Below are positions 27,004 to 38,441 of a DNA stretch of 64,000 bases, in pieces (position 1 is the first letter of the stretch; each line of letters begins with the position of its first letter). The stretch is from assembly GCF_000208745.1 (NCBI RefSeq), contig NC_030851.1, forward strand, positions 32,243,834-32,307,833. The letters are read 5' to 3'. The notes under the pieces are model-generated. The model did no database searches. It was given only the letters and a program-made list of their open reading frames with translations, and was not told where the DNA came from. This stretch comes from Theobroma cacao (lineage: Eukaryota > Streptophyta > Magnoliopsida > Malvales > Malvaceae). A program made the translations under genes and the position numbers.

Positions 27004-27693
27004 ACAAATCTATTTATGTGATCTTTCTTTGAGAAGGATCTGTGGTAGCCATGTTTGCAACCATTGGAGGTCAAGTAATTGAGTGGCTTGAGTTCTCTTC
27101 CTTTCTTATGGCGTACCATGGGTTTAAAGAAGGAAAAGGGATTACCATCATGATCATGATATCATTTAGCTAGGTAATATTATCTTTCAAAATAGTGCAT
27201 TTGTTTTGATTGTGTTAAAACACCGAGGAGATCCATGGGATACAACGTAAGAACTTTCGATTTTATTTTATTTATTTAGTCCGTTGTGTGTGTGATTCAA
27301 TCACACGCTTATGATGTTTTCTTTTAGTTTTAGCATGCACAACTAAGTAGATCGAATGAGAACAAAGGCAACTTAATAACTTTAAAAGTCTAAAACTAAA
27401 TATTCAAATGAGATTTTTTTTTATTATTATTGAATGCTTATTGCAAACAACAAATGAAAGTCATGGTTTCATAAAAATACTCACATAATAGGCTTCTTAT
27501 GTGTTTTTTTGAAGAAATTAAAGTTAAGGAACAAAGAGCAAATGAGGAAAGAAGAAGTCATAAGTGGATATTATAAATTGAAAAAAAATATTTTATATAT
27601 AGAAAAAAAAAATTACCATAATTATCATTATCATATGATACGCGATATGTATTGTACGATATGATACAATATTAGTAAAAAACGATACGTATA

Positions 27694-28252
27694 TATAGTT
27701 GTATCGTATTTAATTAAGTATAAAAAATATATCGTACGATATACGACACGCATCTTACAATACGGGACATATCATACAATACAGTCAATACACTTTTTAT
27801 AAACTTAATTTTAATAAATTATTTAAAGTTTTATTTTTTTTATTTTTTTGAGTTGAAACATGAAAAATTATATTTTATGAGTTTTAATCTTTAGAGTTTA
27901 AACAAAAAAGTACTAAAAAAATCGAATTTCCTTTTAATTTCAACATGATAAATGTTTTTTAATTTTTAATTAATAAATTAATATGAAAATTTGTATATTT
28001 TATTTGAAAATCTTTATTGTTAGGGAATGTGTTGAGAGTTTAAATTAAAAAAATAATCTTTTTAGTTTACATCTCATAATCTTCAATTCTGTTAAAAAAT
28101 ATAATATTTTTAATTTTTTTTATTTTACATGTATAAAATATTATTTATAATTAATTTTAAAATTTTTTATTGTATCTTATGATATGATATGATACTCGAT
28201 ACTAAAAAGTAAGATTTCGATACACGATACGTATATCGATTTAACAACTATA
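27694..28252. mobile_element. Possible TIR element rich in GATACG motifs
   Basis: The left end (tatagttgtatcg) and right end (cgatttaacaactata) are imperfect inverted repeats. Both are followed inward by clusters of GATAC, CGATA and TATCG motifs, and the centre is AT-rich and non-coding. Similar motifs also extend left to about 27625. This is the look of a non-autonomous DNA transposon of MITE or MULE type. No convincing target-site duplication was seen, so boundaries and class are uncertain. Confidence 0.35.
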
Positions 28253-30990
28253 GGTATTACTAAGAAATAGTTGAGAATTAATGGTATTGTGAGAATTGAA
28301 AAGTGATAACAAATTAAGATTTATTAGATACATAATTATAAAAAGTGAAAGAATATATTATTTATTAATTATTTTAATTAATTTAAAATATTTTTAATGA
28401 AAAATGAAATAAATAGTTGAGAATCAATAAAAATGTAGAAAAGGAGAGAATATTATTATAAAATTATGACAACTATGAAAAATTGGTACCGACCATAAAT
28501 GAGAAACAAGAAAAAATAATTTGGGTCAACTGTCAAGATTGGCTTTTTATGTTTATTTTGTTTTAAAAAAATTGTATACATCCTCATGATTCACCCGAAA
28601 AAAATATAAATATAGCATTATAATAGGAGTAGAAGTAGAATGACCCTTCGAGGAAGTTGGTTTATCCCTTTGAAACTGATCTTCATGCATTTGTTGAGTA
28701 TTGACTAGCTTTGATAGCTTCAACTGACGCTAGCTTTGTTAGCAACTTAGATTTGACTAGCATGTGTAAACGCTGCAAAAGCAACATTGATCATTGACTT
28801 TGTCTAATGACCTACCAAATGCTGAGGCAGCAGCTTGGAATGGTTGGGTCTTTTTTTGTTTTTTTTTTCCTTCAATTTTTTTTTGAAAATAACAACAGAA
28901 AACACATTTAGCATTATGTTTATTTATTACAAAAATAGAAAACAAAAACGAAAATAAAATTTCTAAAATTGTTTGGAAGCAAAAATGTTTTTTTTGTTGT
29001 TTTTGAAAATAATATTTTCATGTCTAACATTGTTCATAATTAGTTAACTAATCTTTTGATTACTTTATTAGGTTTTATTGTAGTTTTTTTTTTAATTTTT
29101 TTGTCTTTTTTAATAATAAAAGCAAAAAAAAAAAGATTTTGGATATAAAATAAATGAATAATATATTTGAAACAGTACAAATAAAATATGTAATTTTTTT
29201 AATAAAAAAAATACATGATTCTACTTCTATATTAGAATTGTCCATTGGTTTTGTTGCTCATCCAAACTCAAGACATAAGTTTTAGGCCCGAGCTCGACCT
29301 AACTTGGTATGAGAGTATCTTATTAATAAATAATATGTTTTATTTAGTTTTAATTTTAAAAATATTGTTTAATATTTTCATGATAAATATAACGTAAATG
29401 GGTTAATCAAGTTCGGACGCGACCTTAGTTTTTCAATGTGTTAAGTAGACCTTGACAGTCCGTTCGGCCCATGAACATCTTTTTTTTTATATAAACTAAT
29501 TACGTTTTTTGACAATAAAAAAAGAGACTAATTAGGTTTACATCTTAATTATGTGTGCAGTTTTCGTTATTTACTTTTTATTTTTTCTTTTGTTCTGTAG
29601 TAATTTTTTTCAAAAAAAAAAAAGCAATAAAAGTATTTATCAATCAAATGAAACTTAATTATAAATTATTCATGGTTATTGTAGATAATTCTAACACTTG
29701 ACAAAGAAAAATGATTTTTTGTTTCTTTTTTCCTTGAACAAAGACAAAATATGCATGCAAAATGCGTTGAAAATGCACAATGCTGTTTTTTCCTTGGAAA
29801 AATAAATTAAAAACATGCATGCAAAATGCTTTGAAAATGCAAAATGCTGTTTTTCCCTTGGACAAAGAAATTAAGAACATGCATGCAACATGCATTGAAA
29901 AAAATACAATGAGACACATTTCTTTATTATTTTAACAAATGAGCGATATCTGGGTGATCAGAAGCATTTTGGTTAGAATGATTATAATTAAACTTATTAA
30001 GCACATGATTAATGCATCTTTATTCACGACAAGTCCAGACAATCCTAGCTCTTGAATCTCGGACACGAGGATCGGCTCAACAGGAACCAATCTGTCTGGA
30101 AAGTAGACTCCTACTCTTCTTGATTGCCGATAATCATTAATATCTATGTGTTAGAATGAAAAATAATTGGGTTATTGAGTGTTTATAGGTATTTATTAAA
30201 ATTAATTAAATTATTATTTTTTAAGTAATAATATTTTATATAATGTATTTTTCACTAAATTAAAAAAGAAATAATACCTTAGTTAAAGTTCTATTTAGAC
30301 ACTAATTAATGTCGATGTTTCTGAAAACAGAAAGCCTTTTTGATGTTACAAGTCTCCACCCACGAACGCATCAACCACCTCTTGTCTTTCTTTCTTCCTT
30401 CCTATACATATATATATATATATATGAAAAGAGGAAGCAAAATGTTACATAATAATATTTTCTTTATTTAGCAAAACAGAAGAAAATCATGCAATGATAA
30501 AGAAAAAGATGGAGAAAAAATGAAGAACAAAGTAAAGTGAGACAATGACTTCTATATCCCTGGATAAGTGTCTGTTTAGAGACCATTTTTATATATTAGT
30601 ATAGATAAATTTATTTGAAGAGAAAAGGTTAGAATTGATAGCAAATTGTTGGTTGAAAATTTCAACCCAGACTTGAAAGTCAAAAGTGCAGCCCACATAA
30701 AATGAAAGAATACTAAATCTCATTCACCACCAAGAAAATCCTTTCAATTTTGGTTTAGACTAGCGGTCAGTTGTTTTCGATAAATGCACATGATATGACA
30801 AACACTTTTGAACCATCGACATTATGGAGAAAAGTTTTACAAAATAAAAAAACAAATAACAAACTCAAAAAACAAAATAAACAGAAATCTAAATTAATGT
30901 TTGGGCCCAAGTGGTGAGACAACCCAAAACTCTCTTTTGGCCCAACTTTTTAAATTTCTTCTGTAAATTTGAAATCAATTTCTGGAAGTG
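28253..30990. other. AT-rich intergenic DNA upstream of MTOPVIB
   Basis: About 2.7 kb with no supported gene. It contains long A and T runs, a (TA)n run near 30406-30425, and the short tandem repeat at 29726-29900. The final ~100 bp contain two GGCCCA motifs (tgggccca near 30902-30909 and ttggcccaac near 30938), similar to the site II elements found in promoters of genes active in dividing cells. These would sit just upstream of the MTOPVIB TATA box. Confidence 0.5.
29726..29900 (+). repeat. Short tandem repeat, three units of about 60-64 bp
   Basis: Units begin near 29726, 29786 and 29850. Each has a T run plus 'ccttg', then 'acatgcatgcaaaatgc' or a variant, then 'ttgaaaatgc'. The units are diverged and flanked by unrelated AT-rich DNA. 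A minus-strand open frame across them (29659-29919) simply repeats one peptide and is not considered a gene. Confidence 0.8.
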
Positions 30991-30993
30991 ACC

Positions 30994-31000
30994 TATAAAA
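30994..31000 (+). promoter_or_regulatory. TATA box of MTOPVIB
   Basis: TATAAAA lies 61 bp upstream of the start codon. That predicts transcription start near 31025 and a leader of about 30 nt. Assigned by consensus and position. Confidence 0.5.
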
Positions 31001-31054
31001 CAAACAATACGCGAATTTGAGCTTGCAAGTGCGCGGGAGTGTGTGTGTTTCGAA

Positions 31055-34000
31055 ATGAATGTTTCTTCGATTCAGAAGCTTTGCACTCATGTCAGTTGCA
31101 AATTGGAATCTTCACATTAAGCTTCCAGATTGGTTTATCGATCTTTCATTGTTAGTAATCGTCTGTTATCCACCCTAATTCCGTACTAATTTTGATTTTC
31201 TTTTTTTGCTTTCATTTTTGTATTTTGGCAGTTAATTTCTTCCGCATTTCAAAGATGTCGTTTATCCAAAGATCTTTGCCGATTATCAGTCGTTCTCGAG
31301 AGCTCTCCTACTACTCCTATGATTCGAGTTTCAAGTGAATACTTCCTTTGATTTTTGCCTTATTATTCCGCTTTATTTGCTTCGTTTTTTAGGACGTAAT
31401 ATGCACAAAAATTCAAAATAATCTGCCTTGGAAAAAATGCATTGAAAATGTGAGAACATGTCATTTAGAAGTTGAAACGGTATAGTTTGGCTGTTTTTGA
31501 TTCAAATGAGTTCCTCAAAAGCAATTTAAATAAGATTTTAAAAATGATAGCAAGGTGTATGAAAGGTAAATATTAGCAGAATTTTAGTTAAAATGGTAGA
31601 GATATTTTATTTTTATACATATTATATATTTATTTGTGTTTAAATGAACAGTATCAGATACGGGCATCGGTAGTTGCTTGGAGGAGTTCCAGGACCTGAA
31701 ATACACCAGAGAAGGTATTGGAACCGAAAAGTGGGGTAAGTAAATGATGACCATGGCATGCTCATTTGATTCTAGACGTAAAGATCCGGATACATATATA
31801 AATTTGATGATTATTTGCCTTTATTGTGGCGCAGATGGGTTGCTCTCTGTCATAACTACGTGTAAGTTTTTCATGCCTCGGGATTTTTTTCCTTGCATTT
31901 AGTGGAAAAAATTTTGGACTTCCTAATGAAATGTACCTGGTTAAACGACTTAAATTTTGACTCCTAACTTTCTCCACTCCTTTTTGTAAGTTATATTAGG
32001 GGAAGAGGGAGTTAGAGCCCTGGACCTCCTTTTTTGAGGACTGGTGTGGTTACCACTAGGCTATGCCTTGGTCCATAAGTTGATTACTGCTGTAGATGTT
32101 GTTGATTACTGCTGTAGGGTTGTTGTTTCTGCTTCAAGTTTACAATGCTTTGCAATATGTATTTAGGGATCTGAAAATTTGATTCATTCATAGGGATGAA
32201 CAACTTATTCTGGTGCCTGAGTTAAATTTACGCTGTCAAGTTCAGAGGCATATATATATGTTTTTTTCTTTCAATTTCTTGCCATCAATTCTGTCAGTTA
32301 GTGGAGGTTAACTAACAATACATGTCTATTCTTAGATTCTTCATTTGTTTTCAGCATTCTATTTAATACATATGTATCTAAAGAAATCTAATTTGTGTCT
32401 GGAAGTTGCAGGCATTAGTGATAATGAGATATATCATTATCACTTAAATCTTAGGGAAAGTGTCTCTGCCAGAAGGCTCACTAGGCTGCCTTCAAATCCT
32501 AAGAATGGTGCGAAATTCAGGCATGCACTTTACTGAAACTTTTGTCTGGTTTTAGATTTTATAGAACTTGATGATTTTATCTGTTTATTTTCAGTGGAAC
32601 TGAAGTATGTCTGTCCATTTCTGACACTGTTGATTCCTTGCTGGCAGAGATCAATCACTTCTTTCAAAAGGTTTGTTTGTATTTGACTGACTTTATTTTT
32701 GGATCACAATATACAAATAGATTTTCTTGGACACATTTTTCTCCGTTTTTCTTTCTGTTATTTGGTTTTGGCTGTTTAGTGCAACTTTAGTATAGGCAGA
32801 AATCCTCCAAAAATTATGGCTGATCCTAATATGAATTTAGAAATCCAAGACTCTATATTTGTTTCACTGCTGTCTCTGGATGATAAGCCTAATTACTTAA
32901 ATCAGCTTGATAGAGAGTCATTAGACAAAGCCATAACTTTGTGGATAAATCAAATCAGCAGCTAAGGTGATGTTAGAATGTCACCTTTGTGACTGTAATA
33001 TTTTTTTGCTAAGGTATTATTTCAAGCAGCCTCTTTGGCAATGCTTGAGAAATCTCACATAAGCTGATGGAGGCAATAAATCGCTGTCAGCAATCATATG
33101 CTAATATGGAAACAGAAAGTTGAAGAACTTAAGAGTCAATTCATCAGGTTCTTGATTTAAAAAGGGCCCATATTGGAAAGGTTTTGTAAGAGACTGTCAT
33201 TCATCAATCTTCTACAGTGGACCTAAGAAATTTCCCACAGATGTGTCTTCTCATAATACATGGAAACTGCTGTGCATTTTTCATTTTTTTACCTGTGTGG
33301 ATTTTAATGTCTGCTGCCTTCTCTCTCCTTTCCATTTACCAAGTCCAAATCTCTTTTGGTTTTGCAGATGCTTATTCTAAAGATCCCGGTAAGTTCAACT
33401 GCTACTTCGATGCCTTATAATCTGTAAAATGAAAGGTATGGTCAAAATTTTGTATTTCAAGGAAACTTTTTTAAAGTAGCTGAAGAAAGTAACTTTTTTC
33501 AGTTTGGGTTACCCATGGAAAACTGACTGGATGGAAAGGAAATTTTCTAAAATGCTCAAGCACCAATTTCTTAAGTAATCTGAAAATCTTTGAAGCTTCT
33601 GAGATACCATGGGACCTTATGGTAATGAGGCTAGCAATGAATTTTCTTTAGTTATTCTGTTATAAAGGGAACCAAAAGTGGGCCCTTGACTTTAGTAGAA
33701 TACTGTTTTCTTTTGTCTCTGATCTTATGATTTCAATTAATAGCTTTTTGGAGCTTTTTGGAAATCATTTACTATTTACAAGTGGAACTTAAATTCATAC
33801 GGCAAAATGGAGAAACTGAGACATCTGCTCTACCATTATGAAAACTTCCTATTACAAAGGAATTGACTAGATTTGGATTTTTGTCCAGAATGTTGCTGCT
33901 GAGCTAGTGATTGAACGAGGGGATGTTCTTGGATTGCAATGTGAAAATGTCTTTTTAACAAATGAATGCAGTTCTTTGCGCTTTTCAACCTCAAATGTTG

Positions 34001-36935
34001 AACGACTAAAGTCAGGCCTTGAAGAATATGTTTTAAAGCATGGAAATAGCTTAAACATTAAATGTGACTCTTGCTTCTGCAGTAGGTAAATTCAAGCTGA
34101 ATTCATTCTGTTTTCTGTTTTGAAGTGACTCTATATCCATTGATTTTGGAGCTGGAAAAATTTTGGTGTGCTTTGATCCAACTTTTGGTTTAAAATTACT
34201 TTATAGTAGTTGACTGCTCACCGCTGACCTGACACATAAAGAGAATGTCTTGATTCAATTAAACAACTTGAGGTTTGCATATTTACTTTTCACCCAAAAT
34301 TCAAGGTTATATTTACTACTACCAATTGCCTGTCATACATTCTGTTCCAAACTTCCAATTTTTCTTACAATTTTCAATGCCCACAAGTTTTGCCTCCTGA
34401 ATCACTTGCTTCTGGTACTTGTCACTATTAAGACATGGCCATTAATTAGTACAGGGGTGGTGCATCAGGGTCCCTTTCTCTTATGTTGCACTATCTATTG
34501 GAGTTATATTCTTGCCAAACGTTTCAAGGGAAGAGGATAGGCCTTCATTTGACTGATTTACAAATTTTGCTTGATATTCATACTTCCACCTAATATTTCT
34601 GCCAATTGTTTAAATTTCTCTATATATACTGCCATGGATTTATGCATGCGTGCATCTTGATCTATTCCACTAGAGTTTTGGAAGATCTAGGTTAGTTCTT
34701 TGAACATGACCACTTAAAAATGGAGTGAGTGAATTGTATTTGAGGTTGGTATTTGTACTTATATTATGTTCCTTATTTGTTAGTTAAGAATGTGTTTTGC
34801 CTTTTGCAGTCTAATTTTCTATTTGTGATTTCAATGTAGATTTCTTTCGGAAAATTTGTATGATTTGCTGCTCAGTTATGTAGTTATAGTTCCAGGAGTA
34901 AGTAACCTAAGGCTACATGTCTTCAATCCCCTTAACAAGTATATTTCCTTTCCTACTAGGGAGCAACTTAAGATTGGTACTGGAGTAGCTTGCAGCCTGG
35001 AAAGCCATAGGAATTCCGAACTACTGATGGAAGCAGTGATTGTAATTAGTGAAGTTTCTGAGTTAACCACTTCTTGCTTCAGGTCATGCAGCAATAAAAC
35101 AGAGGTTTGTATCTGAAGTTCAACTCTGACTAGCACACCTAAATGCTTCAAAGGAAGAGCTTTTTGCTCTGTTCATTTGCATTAACTTAGTTGTTCGGTT
35201 TTTCATTTTTTTTGTTTGAATATTTTATAATTAAGTTGATTTAATTGACTACCTCTATATCCAGGTTCTGCATTTTAAAGACTTCTCACCATGTTCAGTA
35301 TCCCAAGCATCCCTCAAAGCATTGACTAGCATTGACTGGAGAAATTATGGGTTAACTTTGGGGAGTGTTGTGGATCAAGGTGACCATGCATTGATAGAGT
35401 GGGAAAGTTTACCCCCTTATCTTCATATTGATATGGCCCTCCACTGCTATCATAAGCAATATCCAATATCCAACATCATATTAAATGATTCAATTTCTTC
35501 ATTGCTCATGACCTTTACCCCAAGATGCTCTGCTTTTGTAGCTTTTTCTTGTCTCTGAAAATGTTATATGTATTCCTTGACTTGTTACCAAGGTCATGAT
35601 ATTGCCAGGAAAGTATAAAACTCAACCTGATAGACATCTTATTAGAAAGGCAGTCAAACTAGCTTTAGATGATTTGAAGGAGAGACACACAGGGTTTCTT
35701 CTAAGTGCACATGCTGTGAAGGTAGGCCATGTGATCCTCTTGGAATAAAGCATTGCTAGAAAATATATGCTTACTTACAACTATTGGTAACAGTTTAGTT
35801 TATTGAACAAATGTAGCTCAATGTTCGGATTAACTTGGTGTTTGGCTCTCTATTTCTAAAACCTTATAACCAAGTTCTTCCTCGATCTACTCCTAAGGAG
35901 GAGTTGATTCTCATAAAGCCTTTGTCTTTTGAAATTTAACCTTTACCTTTGTGGTTGAGTGCTTGGTTGTTATTAACGTTATCAAACTCCATCTACAAAA
36001 CATTATTTTGAATTAATCATGTACATTGTGTAATAAATATGAACCTATATAAAAGCTGCTAAAGTTCTAAGTGCTTGTTCATCAGTTGGTCATTGCCTTT
36101 TGAGCATTCTCTCTGGGTTTCCTTTTCTTCTCAAATTTGATGTTAGGATTTCTCACTCACCTCATCTTTGTCTCTCTCTAATGCTTGCTTTCTGTTTATA
36201 AATTAGGCATTGATTCAGGAGTAATCCCTTAAACTGCTTATATTATGCTGCTATTTTAAGATACATTTTCCCCGGGAGTCCATTTAGAGGGGAAAGGAAA
36301 GCGAAAAGGGCTTTGCCTTGAATGGATATAAGACGGTCATTTATGAAGAGACCTTATTACGAAGGTCATTTCTCACAATTTTCAATTATTTTTTTAGACA
36401 AGTTTTCTATGAACAAAGCATCAACTTAATCACCTGTGTGAACTAGGAACTTACAATGACAAGAATATCTGTATCTTCATAATAAATTTGGCTATTTTCT
36501 AGTTTTTCCTATTTTTTAAAATTTATATGCTCCAAATAATGGTTATCTGGCATGCATAGTATTCATGATTAATTTAAATTTTGTGAAAATTAGATCAAGT
36601 AATTTATCACATACATAACTTGTTGCCATGAACCCCAGATTTGCAGTTACGCCCCAGACCTTGCAAGCACAATTGCTGGCCTCATCTTGTCATCTAATGA
36701 CTCAGACTTCCAAAGCGAATGCATCTCACTTCTTGGAATACAGTCTCAAGAGATTGTAGGGGAGGCCATTGAAGATTGTATCGAGAAAAAGATAATCTCA
36801 GTCATAGAGTCAAACGATCAGAAACCAGAGAAATGCAAAGAGGCTGCACTTTTCCTATTTGAAGATGACTGTCCCCAGGGCCCATATTTTGAGGTATATG
36901 AAGAAGGTGAGGATGTTTTTAGTTCCCCAGATTGA
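31055..36935 (+). CDS. MTOPVIB: Meiotic DNA topoisomerase VIB-like protein (12 exons, 473 aa)
   Basis: Exons are 31055-31090, 31232-31334, 31652-31735, 31835-31861, 32412-32520, 32595-32670, 33368-33388, 33889-34085, 34960-35104, 35265-35458, 35589-35721 and 36639-36935. MTOPVIB pairs with SPO11-1/SPO11-2 to form the topoisomerase-VI-like complex that makes meiotic double-strand breaks in the nucleus. The N-terminus holds the GHKL (Bergerat) ATP-fold motif DTGIG at residues 49-53. A conserved [24 protein letters not shown] segment (not quoted in full elsewhere) follows, then the transducer-like part ending in a serine-rich acidic tail. Arabidopsis MTOPVIB (At1g60460) is of similar length. Three features are unusual: a GC-AG intron after 32520, a 21-nt exon (MLILKIP), and a likely AT-AC intron at 35459-35588. 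The exon 10/11 junction is the least certain; a GT donor at 35535 would instead add about 26 residues. The start was chosen because exon 1 splices in frame to the conserved [12 protein letters not shown] segment. Confidence 0.88.
31995..32080 (-). repeat. tRNA-derived SINE-like fragment in MTOPVIB intron 4
   Basis: Read on the minus strand, 'gcatagcctagtggtaacca' resembles RNA polymerase III box A, and 'ggtccagggctctaactccc' resembles a degenerate box B. They are spaced like a tRNA head, and an A-rich stretch follows. It lies inside a 550-bp intron, antisense to the gene. The family was not identified. Confidence 0.5.
32816..33180 (+). pseudogene. Unidentified degenerate coding fragment in MTOPVIB intron 6
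   Basis: An ATG frame of 49 codons (32816-32965) has balanced, protein-like composition, with segments [32 protein letters not shown] and TLWINQ, before a stop. Further on (about 33015-33180), broken frames give [29 protein letters not shown] and EELKSQFIR, in different frames separated by stops. This is unlike the AT-rich low-complexity sequence of the other introns. It looks like a decayed processed gene copy or a fragment of another gene with a coiled-coil region. I do not recognise the parent gene. Confidence 0.4.
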
Positions 36936-38441
36936 GGGATGTTGTGCTTTAGCCTTATGCAATTAATTCACATTCCTGATACTTACACTAATTTTTGAGA
37001 ATTCTGCATCACTGTTAAGTGTAGATAAGGTGTTAATAGGATAATAGACGAATCATATGCAGCTTGAATACGTGAGGTTTATAGTTTACTCCCAAACATA
37101 ACTCGTGTTGAGCCATGAAGTCAATGAAAAAAAAAAGGCTGGGTGTGAAAAACAAAAAAGGGGCTGGATCATGGACTCATCAAAGGGACCTTTAATGTGT
37201 GCCTTAATCGTAAATGTTCAGTGAATATAGATAGGCAATAGAAGAATCCATATCGCAAACTAACTTAAGCCCAAAAAAGGTTGGTTTTATGGTTGTATTC
37301 AGAGAAATGGTCCAGTCTCACTGCAAACTACCGCGTGTGTAGTGAGATAGATGTGAGCTCCATGCACTCAAACCCAAGGAGGGAAAGGACAAAAAAGGTT
37401 GGTGTCGTTTTATATCTTTTTTTTCGTTGGTTCAATTCTTTGAATTGTGAACTGAACTGATGAAAAGGATTATTCTATATATATATATATATCAAAGGGT
37501 GGAGAATTTAATCCACAACTAATGCGTGAGATAATTTTCTTGAAAATTATTTTGATTTGGAAAGGTGGAATTTTTTTCTTTTTGCCTTCGGTGGATCCAA
37601 AAGAGCAATGGTCCTTTCTGAGGTCACTTTTAAATTTTGGCCACTTGGCTTGGAATAGTTTTTTTTAATTTTTAAAATGATTTTAGCCATAACATTTTCG
37701 CCAAATTACACCTCTCTCCTGCCATCCACCGAATTGGCGTTGTTGATGACGCAAGGGCAACAAGATTGCACCGTCGGCTATGCTAAGGGAGAAGAAGTGG
37801 GACAAAAACAGAAAGAGGAGCAAAATAAAAGAGGTAAGAAAAAAAGGGAAACTAAATTAAAATGCTCAGTAAAAAAAGGGATAGGAGTTTGGCCTCAAAA
37901 CTTGTTTAGGAAAATCAATAATTCACATGAAAACTTCTTGCTAATAATCTTCGTATTTTAATATAATTCAACAAAGTACAAAAAATATTAGTCAATATCA
38001 TAAAAATTACCTAAATATGTATATCACACGAATAAAGCTGTTAGCATAATTCCAGACAAAAGCAGTATTAATACAAATATTATTTGTTTAACCATATATG
38101 AAAATCCTATTAAAATCATTATTATAGAGTATATATTTTCTTGACTTTACAAGAATAATGGCGTATACATAAGTATTCGAGAGAAAAGCTCTTACACTCT
38201 TTTGATACTAGAGTTTATATGTATGATTAATGCCACATGCTTTTATAAACTCTTAAGCATATATATATATATATATATATAAATACTCACTATATATTTG
38301 TGTAGTCTTACAAGAGCAACAAGGCAATAACTAAAACAAAACCCTTTTATAACGAACAGTTGTCCAAGCAGACCCCCAAAGATAGGAATAAATAATATTA
38401 CAGCAACTTTACTTTAAGACGGTGTCTTTTAATTTAGGCCT
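36936..38441. other. Convergent intergenic region between MTOPVIB and galactinol synthase
   Basis: About 1.5 kb between two stop codons on opposite strands. It contains (TA)n runs near 37476-37491 and 38260-38281. A 94-codon frame (37677-37961) is lysine/glutamate-rich low-complexity sequence without a recognised motif. It presumably holds both 3' UTRs. Confidence 0.5.

Noticed and set aside
27625..28250. CRISPR-like or phage-like repeat array suggested by recurring GATACG motifs
   Set aside because: No regular spacer length or identical repeats, and the window is plainly plant nuclear DNA; a transposon remnant fits better.
29659..29919. 86-codon minus-strand frame with an internally repeated peptide
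   Set aside because: The repetition comes from the 60-64 bp DNA tandem repeat; the frame has no motif and lies in AT-rich intergenic DNA.
31055..31120. MTOPVIB exon 1 as an unspliced 21-codon frame ending at the first stop
   Set aside because: Splicing at 31090 joins in frame to the conserved [12 protein letters not shown] segment, which the unspliced frame would lose.
35265..35560. Exon 10 of MTOPVIB read through to 35534 with a GT donor
   Set aside because: It adds about 26 residues not resembling a conserved part of the family and uses a weak donor; kept as the rival model to the AT-AC intron.
37677..37961. 94-codon frame rich in lysine and glutamate between MTOPVIB and GolS
   Set aside because: Low-complexity sequence without a family match or splice sites.
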